This document shows, one piece after another, positions 35,075 to 41,893 of a DNA stretch of 64,000 nt; position 1 is the stretch's first letter, and each line of letters opens with the position of its first letter. The translations under genes were made by a program, and so were the position numbers. Below the pieces are notes generated by a model, which saw nothing but the letters and a program-made list of their open reading frames with translations, searched no databases and had not been told where the DNA came from. The DNA comes from Streptomyces sp. NBC_01439 (lineage in GTDB: Bacteria > Actinomycetota > Actinomycetes > Streptomycetales > Streptomycetaceae). The stretch covers positions 2,976,001 to 3,040,000 of the forward strand of contig NZ_CP109487.1 in the NCBI RefSeq assembly GCF_036227605.1, read 5' to 3'.

Positions 35075-35542
35075 TCACTTGGCCGCCAGGACCGCCTTGA
35101 TCATCGAGACGGTGCTGACCAGTTTGGGGAGGCCTTCCGTCTGGACCGCCCTGATGCCCCGGGAGACCTGGCTCCCGTCCTTCTTCGCGGCCCCGTCGGC
35201 GCATTCTGCCGCCCCCCGCCGGAACCCGCCGAGGGCCTCCTTCCAGTGCCGCTGGGCGGCTTCGTCCGGGATCGGGTCGAGCTTCTCGGCCTTGGCGGTC
35301 TGGGCCAGCAGGTCCTGGCAGGCGGGTCCTTGGACGTCGATCGTGCGCATGCTCACCTCGTTGACCCGGCCGGCGTCCTCGGTCAGCTTCCTGATCTGCT
35401 CCTCGCCCCCCGAGCCGTACCACTCCTCCAGCCGCTCGGCCGGGGTCTGGGAACAGCCTCCGAGCAACAGCACGACCGCTGCGACGGTGGCGGTGGCGGT
35501 GGCACGGGTCGTCGCTGCGGGGACGCGCACGCGGAATCTCAT
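35075..35542 (-). CDS. Hypothetical lipoprotein
   Basis: A 155-residue lipoprotein with signal and lipobox VVLLLGGC at about residue 23-30. The mature domain is helical and charged, with a Cys pair (GPACQDLL, AAECADG) that could form a disulfide. No domain is recognised. It is in the accessory stretch beside recA. Confidence 0.8.
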   Translation of the reverse strand: MRFRVRVPAATTRATATATVAAVVLLLGGCSQTPAERLEEWYGSGGEEQIRKLTEDAGRVNEVSMRTIDVQGPACQDLLAQTAKAEKLDPIPDEAAQRHWKEALGGFRRGAAECADGAAKKDGSQVSRGIRAVQTEGLPKLVSTVSMIKAVLAAK

Positions 35543-35636
35543 GGAACCTGGAACCCCCCCTGGATCGGTCCGACCGATGCTGCCAGGGGCGCTCGGGGCC
35601 CGTGCCCCTCGTGATGGTTTCGTGACGGGTCGTCGG

Positions 35637-36260
35637 TCAGAGGGAGATCGCCGTCCCGAGGGACTCGGCGGCCAGGAACTTCGGCGCGCCCTCCTCGTAG
35701 AAGACGTCGAGGGCCGTGACCGTGAATCCGGCCGCCGCCAGCAGGTCCGGGGCGGATCGGGTGAGGTGGCAGCCGCCCAGGAGCCGCATGTTCAGCGGTT
35801 CGAGCCGTCGCTGCATGCGGCGCACGCGCCAATCGCCTTCCGGGGCGAGCCCGTGTTCGACGAAGTGCAGGGTTCCGCCCCGCTTGAGCACGCGGCGCAG
35901 CTCGCGCAGGGCGGCCACGGCGTCCGGGATGGTGCACAGCGTCCAGGTGGACAGCGCGGAGTCGAAGCCACCGTCCTCGAAGGGCAGCGACTGGCCGTCC
36001 AGGCCGGCCCGCCGGACCGGGACGCGGGCGCCGCGCACGCGCTCCGCGGCCAGCCGCCACGCGACGTCGGACGGCTCGACCGCCGACACGCCCGTGACGC
36101 CCTGCGGGTAGAAGGGGGCGTTGTGCCCCGCGCCGAAGCCGATCTCGACGACCTCGCCCGCCAGCCCCGCGCAGACCCGGCGTCGCAGCGGCCGGGCCAT
36201 CTTGGCCCCGCAGGCGACGTTGAGGATCCGCGGCACTGCCTGCTCTGCGTAGAACCCCAT
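35637..36260 (-). CDS. SAM-dependent methyltransferase
   Basis: A 207-residue methyltransferase of the UbiE/COQ5-like fold. The start MGFYAEQAVPRILNVACG at ATG 36260 is the usual N-terminus; the open frame extends to 36353 without support. SAM motif I is VVEIGFGAGHN, then LDGQSLPFEDGGFDSALSTW is motif II and the post-motif FVEHGL is present. It resembles phospholipid or quinone N-/C-methyltransferases, but the substrate is unknown. It is divergent from the HTH-Clp_N gene, so the palindromes there could affect it as well. Confidence 0.85.
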   Translation of the reverse strand: MGFYAEQAVPRILNVACGAKMARPLRRRVCAGLAGEVVEIGFGAGHNAPFYPQGVTGVSAVEPSDVAWRLAAERVRGARVPVRRAGLDGQSLPFEDGGFDSALSTWTLCTIPDAVAALRELRRVLKRGGTLHFVEHGLAPEGDWRVRRMQRRLEPLNMRLLGGCHLTRSAPDLLAAAGFTVTALDVFYEEGAPKFLAAESLGTAISL

Positions 36261-36333
36261 GGCGGCCTCCGCGTCTCGCGCTTCCTCCTCAGGATGACAC
36301 CGCGGCCCCGCGCCCACGAACACCCCACGCGGG

Positions 36334-36352
36334 TGACAACCTGAGGTTGACA
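36334..36352. promoter_or_regulatory. Palindromic operator 1 before HTH-Clp_N gene
   Basis: TGACAACCTGAGGTTGACA is a 19-base palindrome, symmetric but for the second A/T pair. It covers the -35 element TTGACA (36347-36352) of the gene at 36384. Together with operator 2 it forms a pair of CAACCT/AGGTTG sites. Confidence 0.8.
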
Positions 36353-36384
36353 CTCATCGAGGTGTCAACCTAGGGTTGCACCTA
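36347..36384 (+). promoter_or_regulatory. Promoter of the HTH-Clp_N gene, likely leaderless
   Basis: TTGACA (-35) and TAGGGT (-10, 36371-36376) are 18 bases apart. Counting seven bases from the -10 places the transcription start at the ATG (36384), so the mRNA would have no leader. This would explain the lack of a ribosome site. Confidence 0.65.
36362..36381. promoter_or_regulatory. Palindromic operator 2 before HTH-Clp_N gene
   Basis: GTGTCAACCTAGGGTTGCAC, a 20-base palindrome with the same CAACCT core, overlaps the -10 element. Its centre is about 28 bases from that of operator 1, so the pair would occlude the whole promoter if bound. Confidence 0.8.
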
Positions 36385-37139
36385 TGACGAACCCTTCGGT
36401 GGAACCCGTTCGCATGACCAATCCGGTACGCCTCGACGACCTGATCGAGGCCATCAACAAGGTCCACACGGACCCCCTGGAGCAGCTCAGCGACGCCGTC
36501 GTCGCAGCAGAGGCCCTCGGGGACGTCGCGGACCACCTCATCGGCCACTTCGTCGACCAGGCCCGCCGCTCCGGCGCCTCCTGGACCGACATCGGCCGCA
36601 GCATGGGCGTCACCCGCCAGGCGGCCCAGAAGCGCTTCGTCCCCAAGGCGGACAAGGAGGGCGCGGGTGGCATGGACCCGAGCGCCGGCTTCGGCCGCTT
36701 CACCCCCCGCGCCCGCAACGTCGTCATGACCGCCCAGAACGAGGCCCGCGCCGCCGGCAACACCGAGATCCGAACCGAGCACCTGGTCCTGGGCCTCCTC
36801 GCCGAGTTCGAGGGCCTCGCCGGGTACGCCCTGAGCGCCCAGGGGGTCTCGGCGGACGAGGTGCGCGCCGCCGTGACCGCCCTGCTGCCCCCGGCCCAGC
36901 CGGAGGTCCCCGACCTGATCCCCTTCGACGCGTCCGCGAAGAAGGCCCTCGAACTCACCTTCCGCGAAGCCCTCCGCATGGGCCACGACTTCGTCGGCAC
37001 GGAGCACGTCCTGCTCGCGCTCCTGGAGCTGGAGAACGGCGAGGGCCCGCTGAGCGGTCTCGGACTCGACAAGGCCGCCGTCGAGACGACCGTCAGCGAA
37101 GCCTTGGCAGTCGTACGCGTCGACGCCGACGGGCAGTAG
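36384..37139 (+). CDS. HTH and Clp_N (ClpR/ClpC-repeat) domain regulator
   Basis: A 251-residue protein of two parts. The first 88 residues contain a helix-turn-helix-like stretch (SGASWTDIGRSMGVTRQAAQKRF near 62-84, given here as residue range with its core SMGVTRQAAQ). Residues about 102-246 are the Clp_N double repeat (RARNVVMTAQNEARAAGNTE, then the second repeat with TFREALRMGHDFVGTEHVLL), the peptide-binding module of ClpC/ClpA, without an ATPase. Clp_N modules can recruit substrates to proteases, so this may be a regulator whose stability or activity depends on proteolysis. Twin palindromes over its own promoter make autoregulation likely. Its 3' end overlaps the permease gene by 47 bases. 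Confidence 0.85.
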   Translation: MTNPSVEPVRMTNPVRLDDLIEAINKVHTDPLEQLSDAVVAAEALGDVADHLIGHFVDQARRSGASWTDIGRSMGVTRQAAQKRFVPKADKEGAGGMDPSAGFGRFTPRARNVVMTAQNEARAAGNTEIRTEHLVLGLLAEFEGLAGYALSAQGVSADEVRAAVTALLPPAQPEVPDLIPFDASAKKALELTFREALRMGHDFVGTEHVLLALLELENGEGPLSGLGLDKAAVETTVSEALAVVRVDADGQ

Positions 37140-38340
37140 AGGACTCCGCGTCCCGCGTCAGTTCGTAGCGCTTGACGTACGCACCGAGGAAGGACTGCAG
37201 GGTGGCGACGGCCGGGATCGCGATGAGCGCCCCGACCGCGCCCAGCAGGGCGGTGCCCGCGATGACCGATCCGAAGGCCACCGCCGGATGGATGTCCACG
37301 GTCTTCGAGGTCAGCTTCGGCTGCAGGACGTAGTTCTCGAACTGCTGGTAGATCACCACGAAGCCGAGTACGTACAGCGCGTACCAGGGGTCCACGGTGA
37401 AGGCGAGCAGGACCGGCAGCGCGCCCGCGAGATAGGTGCCGATGGTGGGGACGAACTGCGAGACCAGTCCCACCCACACGGCGAGCGCGGGCGCGTACGG
37501 CACCCCGAGGACCGCCAGCACGATGTAGGTCGCGACACCGGAGATCAGGGCCATCAGCCCGCGCGAGTAGAGGTACCCGCCCGTCTTGGCGACGGCGATC
37601 TCCCAGGCGCGCAGCACCTCGGCCTGCTTCGCGGGCGGCAGTACGGAGCACAGCGCGCGCCGCAGCCGCGGTCCGTCGGCGGCGAAGTAGAAGGAGAACA
37701 GTCCGATCGTCAGCAGCTTGAAGAGTCCGCCGAGCACGGTGGCGGAGACGTCGAGCACTCCGGACGCGCTGTTCTGCACGTACTTGCGCAGCCAGTCGGA
37801 GCGCAGCACGCTCTCCTGGATCTCCAGCCGGGACAGTTCGGTGTGGAAGGTGGAGTTGATCGCTTTGATCACCGAGTCGAGATAGCCCGGGAAGCCCTCG
37901 ACCATGGCGACGATCTGCCCGGCGAGCAGCGAGCCGAGCAGGGCGAGGAAGCCCGCGGTCACGATGAGCACCGCGAGGAACACCACGAAGGTGGCGAGCC
38001 CGCGGCGCATGCCGCCGGCCGCCATCCTGGCCACCGCCGGTTCGATCGCGAGCGCGAGGAAGAACGCGATCAGGATGTTGACGAGGAGGCCTATCAGCTG
38101 GTGGAAGGCCCAGCTACCGAGCTGGAAACAGGCCACGAGGGCCAGTACGAGGACCACGGCGCGCGGCAGCCAGCGCGGCATGCGCGCATCGTCCGCGGCG
38201 GGGGCCGCACCGGACGGGGGCGACCCGGGCGGACCCGGCCGACCCGGCTGATCCGGCGTTTTCGGCTCCTCCGCCTCCACCGGCGGTGTCACCCCCCGCG
38301 CCTCGGCGGACTGATCGGTCGTTTCTTCGCTGGCTGCCAC
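37093..38340 (-). CDS. AI-2E family transporter
   Basis: A 415-residue membrane protein of the AI-2E (PerM) family, with a cytosolic 54-residue Pro/Glu-rich N-terminus, about eight membrane segments and the signature VGLVSQFVPTIGTYLAGALP plus GFVVIYQQFENYVLQPKL. The family moves small molecules or ions, and its substrates are seldom known. It starts at GTG 38340. The C-terminal Arg-rich tail (RRRRRVRLPRLR) overlaps the Clp_N gene end to end, so the two mRNAs are complementary over about 47 bases. It is near recA as I recall in other Streptomyces. Confidence 0.85.
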   Translation of the reverse strand: MAASEETTDQSAEARGVTPPVEAEEPKTPDQPGRPGPPGSPPSGAAPAADDARMPRWLPRAVVLVLALVACFQLGSWAFHQLIGLLVNILIAFFLALAIEPAVARMAAGGMRRGLATFVVFLAVLIVTAGFLALLGSLLAGQIVAMVEGFPGYLDSVIKAINSTFHTELSRLEIQESVLRSDWLRKYVQNSASGVLDVSATVLGGLFKLLTIGLFSFYFAADGPRLRRALCSVLPPAKQAEVLRAWEIAVAKTGGYLYSRGLMALISGVATYIVLAVLGVPYAPALAVWVGLVSQFVPTIGTYLAGALPVLLAFTVDPWYALYVLGFVVIYQQFENYVLQPKLTSKTVDIHPAVAFGSVIAGTALLGAVGALIAIPAVATLQSFLGAYVKRYELTRDAESSTARRRRRVRLPRLR

Positions 38341-38390
38341 GGCGCCAAGTCTGTCCCACCCGCGCCCGCCCTCGCGAAACAGCGCGCTGG

Positions 38391-38585
38391 TCAGCGCAGC
38401 GACGCCGGTACGTCCATCGCCGAACACACCGCGCGCCACACGTCCTTGGTCTCCCAGCCCGCATCCAGCGCCTGGTGGACGGTGCGCCCGCCCAGCTCCG
38501 TCATGACGTGGTCCCGCGCGAAGGAGTCCGCATAGCCCGCGCCGAAGTGCTCCGCCATCCGTTCCCAGAAAATCGTCAACCGCAT
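38391..38585 (-). CDS. DUF3046 small protein
   Basis: A 64-residue protein starting MRLTIFWERMAEHFG, the DUF3046 signature, typically found near recA in actinobacteria. Its function is unknown. It starts at ATG 38585 and ends 50 bases before the AI-2E permease gene downstream. Confidence 0.92.
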   Translation of the reverse strand: MRLTIFWERMAEHFGAGYADSFARDHVMTELGGRTVHQALDAGWETKDVWRAVCSAMDVPASLR

Positions 38586-38666
38586 GCCCCCAGTATCCCG
38601 CCCCGGGAGAGTGCACCGCCCGCGTTCGGCCCTCCCCGCCGCACCGCTGCGTCCTACGTTGCACGC

Positions 38667-39659
38667 ATGCCCGGAGACGAAGCTTCCCCGCAGACCCCCC
38701 AGAACCCTCAGCCCTCTCAGCCCCCGCAGACCCCGCTGGCCCGCGCCGAAGGGTTCATCTGGCTCACGGCCCGCGTGCTGGAGCAGCGGCGGTTCGCGTT
38801 CCACTTCCTCGGCGGGGACGCCGACCCGGTGGACACGGCCCTCGGTTCGTACCTCAACGCGGACGGAGGATACGGTCACGCACTCGATCCGGATCTTCGC
38901 GGTCCGCTCAGCCAACCCCTACACACCGCGCACGCGCTGCGCGTGCTCGACAGCCTGGGCCGCTGCGCCGGGCAGCGCGTCGAGCGGCTCTGCCGCCACC
39001 TGACCGGGGTCTCCACCGCGGACGGCGCGCTTCCGGTGGTCTTCCCGGCCCCCCGCGACTATCCGGCGGCCCCCTACCACCCCCTGCACGACGACCCGCC
39101 GGGCGAGCTGCTGACCACGGGCCCGGTCGTCGGCGTACTGCACCGCAACCGGGTCTGGCACGCCTGGCTCTTCCGGGCCACGGACTTCTGCTGGGACCGG
39201 GTCGAGAACCTGCACCACTCGCACCCGTACGAGATCCAGAGCGCGGTGGCCTTCCTCGACGGCATCCCCGACCGGGCGCGCGCGGCGGCGGCCGCGGACC
39301 GGCTGGGGCGGCTGGTGCGCGAGCAGCGGCTCGTGGTGCTCGATCCGGTGCGGCGGGCGGAGTACCCGGAAGCCCCCGGCTACGCGCCGGGCGAGCGGCT
39401 GTACCCGCACGACTTCGCCCGGCGGCCGGAGTCGCTGGCCCGCGGCTGGTTCACCGATGCGGAGCTGCGCCGCTCACTGGACTTCCTGGCCTCCGAGCAG
39501 CAGCCGGACGGCGGCTGGCCGGTGCGCCGGCGGGCGTGGGCGCCCGGGAGTTCGCTGGAGCGGCGGCCGATCGCCACCCTGGAGGCCCTGCTCACCCTGC
39601 GTGCGTACGGGCGCCTGCCCGCCAAGGTCAGCCCCCCAGGGCCCGTACCCCCGCGGTGA
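38667..39659 (+). CDS. Prenyltransferase/squalene-cyclase-repeat-like hypothetical protein
   Basis: A 330-residue protein whose end SEQQPDGGWPVRRRA carries a QW-like repeat of the terpene cyclase/prenyltransferase beta-subunit toroid, with another at SYLNADGGYGHALDPDL. No catalytic DxDD or zinc ligands of those enzymes is visible, so a structural use of the fold is likely. The ATG at 38667 has no ribosome site, but TACGTT stands six bases before it (leaderless). It ends 32 bases inside the convergent azlD gene. Confidence 0.75.
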   Translation: MPGDEASPQTPQNPQPSQPPQTPLARAEGFIWLTARVLEQRRFAFHFLGGDADPVDTALGSYLNADGGYGHALDPDLRGPLSQPLHTAHALRVLDSLGRCAGQRVERLCRHLTGVSTADGALPVVFPAPRDYPAAPYHPLHDDPPGELLTTGPVVGVLHRNRVWHAWLFRATDFCWDRVENLHHSHPYEIQSAVAFLDGIPDRARAAAAADRLGRLVREQRLVVLDPVRRAEYPEAPGYAPGERLYPHDFARRPESLARGWFTDAELRRSLDFLASEQQPDGGWPVRRRAWAPGSSLERRPIATLEALLTLRAYGRLPAKVSPPGPVPPR

Positions 39660-39936
39660 CGACGACGGCGGCCGCGACCACGACCAGGAACGGGGCCCGC
39701 AGCAGCAGCGCCAGCCCGGCGGCCGCGAGTCCGGCGGCGCGGGCGTCGACGACGAGGGCGGACCCGGTGCTGAAGGTCTGTTGGGCGGTGAGGGCGGCGA
39801 GCAGGGCGACCGGCAACAGTGCGGCCAGGCGGCGCACGAGCGGCCGTTCCAGGGCCCCGGCGGGGACGAGCAGCCCGGCGAGCTTGACGGCGTAGCAGCC
39901 GACGACCGTGAGGCCGATGGCGATCCAGACGTTCAC
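39628..39936 (-). CDS. azlD: Branched-chain amino acid exporter subunit AzlD
   Basis: A 102-residue small membrane partner of AzlC with three to four hydrophobic helices. It starts at GTG 39936, overlapping the AzlC stop (GTGA), so translation is coupled. The pair exports branched-chain amino acids or their analogues in relatives (azaleucine resistance in Bacillus). Confidence 0.85.
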   Translation of the reverse strand: MNVWIAIGLTVVGCYAVKLAGLLVPAGALERPLVRRLAALLPVALLAALTAQQTFSTGSALVVDARAAGLAAAGLALLLRAPFLVVVAAAVVVTAGVRALGG

Positions 39937-40655
39937 GGACGGCGTCCCTTCATCCACAGCACGACGGGGGCGGCCAGGGCCGCGATCAGCACGGGCACCC
40001 CGGCGGGCAGTACGGGCAGGAAGCCGAGGCCGAGGACGAGCGCGAGGGCGGCGACGGCCCGCTCAGTGGAGGTCTTCAGCATCGGGGCCAGCAGCGCCAG
40101 GAACACGGCGGGGCCGGCGGCGTCCAGGCCCCACGCCCTGGTGTCCCCGATGGCCTCGGCCCCGAGCGCACCGAGCAGGGTGGTGAGGTTCCACAGCACG
40201 TAGAGGGTGAGTCCGGTGACGGTGAAGCCGAGCCGGGCCGACTTCCGGTCGGGCTGGGCCAGCGCGACGGCAGTGGTCTCGTCGATCACCCAGTGCGCAG
40301 CGAGGGGCCGCACGGCGCGGGGCAGCCTGAGCAGCTGCGACAGCCGCAGCCCGTAGAAGGCGTTCCGGGTCCCGAGGAAGAAGGCCCCGGCGGCGGCGGT
40401 GAACGGGTTCCCGCCCGCCGCGAGCGCCCCGACCAGGGCGAACTGCGAAGCACCGGTGAAGACGAGGAGGCTGAGCACACAGGCCTGGAGGGTGCTGATG
40501 CCGGCCCCGGCGGCGGTCACCCCGAAGGCGAACCCGGACAGTCCGACGGCCACCCCGACCCCGAGCGCGTCCCGCACCACGGCGGCGCGCGGCCGCTCGT
40601 CGGGCGCCTGTGTCTCTCGTATCTCTGGCTCTGTGACCAGCTGGTTCTCTCCCAC
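39933..40655 (-). CDS. azlC: Branched-chain amino acid exporter AzlC
   Basis: A 240-residue permease of the AzlC family. FTGASQFALVGALAAGG and HWVIDETTAVALAQ are conserved features. It starts at GTG 40655. The order is AraC regulator, small gene, azlC, azlD, all minus strand; an AraC/AzlCD unit is common, so the regulator is the likely controller. Confidence 0.9.
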   Translation of the reverse strand: MGENQLVTEPEIRETQAPDERPRAAVVRDALGVGVAVGLSGFAFGVTAAGAGISTLQACVLSLLVFTGASQFALVGALAAGGNPFTAAAGAFFLGTRNAFYGLRLSQLLRLPRAVRPLAAHWVIDETTAVALAQPDRKSARLGFTVTGLTLYVLWNLTTLLGALGAEAIGDTRAWGLDAAGPAVFLALLAPMLKTSTERAVAALALVLGLGFLPVLPAGVPVLIAALAAPVVLWMKGRRP

Positions 40656-40664
40656 GCCCCGAAA

Positions 40665-40940
40665 CTACGCGGGGCCCGCCTGACGGGTCTTGTACGTTCT
40701 TGCGCGCGCCCGGAGTGAGTCCCGCCGGCGCACCGGTTCCCCGAGCAGCGCGGTGAGCTCGGCCTCGGCCCCGGCGGTCAGCGGCGCCCCGAACGCGCAC
40801 GGGGTGGGCTCCCTGGGGGGCCCGAGCGTCCCGAAGCGCGGCTCGGGGTCGAGGTGGCGGTGGTGGTCGCCGTCCGGATGGACCGAACCCGGCCGCTCGG
40901 GAAGCCGTCCCCGCACGTGCGCCTCGTAACGTGCCCGCAC
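40665..40940 (-). CDS. Hypothetical protein between AraC and AzlC
   Basis: A 91-residue protein with high G/C at third positions, rich in Arg, Pro and Glu, without transmembrane segments. It starts at GTG 40940, 24 bases after the AraC gene stop, and ends nine bases before azlC. The spacing and codon bias argue for a real gene in this operon. I recognise no domain. Confidence 0.55.
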   Translation of the reverse strand: MRARYEAHVRGRLPERPGSVHPDGDHHRHLDPEPRFGTLGPPREPTPCAFGAPLTAGAEAELTALLGEPVRRRDSLRARARTYKTRQAGPA

Positions 40941-40964
40941 CCCCCGATGTCCATGATCGGCAGC

Positions 40965-41813
40965 CTAGAGCGTGCGCTCCCGCCGGTACGCGCCGGGCGG
41001 CACCCCCACGATCCGGGTGAAGTGCCGGTTCAGGTGCGGCTGGTCGGTGAAGCCCACGGCGACGGCCGCCTCCGCGGGCGCCGTGCCCGCGTCGAGGAGC
41101 CGGCGCGCCTGCCGGACGCGGGCGTCGGTCAGCCAGGTGTGCGGCGGCATCCCGTACCGCTCGCGGAAGGCCCGCAGCAGCGCGAAGGGGCTCGTGCCCA
41201 GCTCCGCGGCGAGCTGCTCCAACGACGGCGGGTCGGCCATCCGCTCCTGCAGTACGGCCCGGGCCGCCGCGGCGTCGGCGCCGCCCGCACCGCGGACGGT
41301 ACGGGCGGGCAGCGGTCCGGCGTGCCGGGTCAGCATCCGCGCCACCACGCTGCGCAGCAGTGTGTCGGCGGCCAGTGCGTTCCCCGCCTCGGCGGCCCGG
41401 TGGATCTCGGTGATGGCCTGCGCGCCCTGGGGGTCGGCGACCATGTCGGTGGTGAAGCCGGGGGTGCCGCGCAGGGTGCCGAGGTCGTCGGCGACCTCGG
41501 CGAGCAGCTCGCTGGAGGGGTAGAGGGTGGCGTACGCCCAGCCCTCGGGCACGCCGGCGCGCGCGGTGTGCGGTACCTCGGGGTTGATCAGGACCACGCT
41601 GCCCGGTCCGGCGCGCACCACGTGGCCGGGGAGCCCGATCTCCTCGACGCCTCCGGTGACGGCCGCGATGACGTACCCGTCGTGCGCGTGGCGCGGGAAG
41701 GTGTGGCGCACGTAGTGGGCGCGCAGCAGGTCGAGGCCCGGCAGTTCCGCGTACTGCCAGTGCCGTGCCCACTCCCGGCGCCCCCCGGCGCCCTCGTCCT
41801 CGTCCGTCCCCAT
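40965..41813 (-). CDS. AraC-family transcriptional regulator
   Basis: A 282-residue AraC regulator. An N-terminal cupin domain (HAHDGYVIAAVTGG, then PGSVVLINPEVPHTA) senses a ligand; the C-terminal double HTH (LAAELGTSPFALLRAFRERY, then AVAVGFTDQPHLNRHFTRIVG) binds DNA. The effector is probably an amino acid, since AzlCD follows in the same direction. Confidence 0.92.
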   Translation of the reverse strand: MGTDEDEGAGGRREWARHWQYAELPGLDLLRAHYVRHTFPRHAHDGYVIAAVTGGVEEIGLPGHVVRAGPGSVVLINPEVPHTARAGVPEGWAYATLYPSSELLAEVADDLGTLRGTPGFTTDMVADPQGAQAITEIHRAAEAGNALAADTLLRSVVARMLTRHAGPLPARTVRGAGGADAAAARAVLQERMADPPSLEQLAAELGTSPFALLRAFRERYGMPPHTWLTDARVRQARRLLDAGTAPAEAAVAVGFTDQPHLNRHFTRIVGVPPGAYRRERTL

Positions 41814-41893
41814 CCCCCCATTCTGCGCCCGGCCCGCGTCGCGCGTTTGCCCAGGTCCGGCCCGTTGTCAGTGGCCGGGTGCACGATGGGAGC

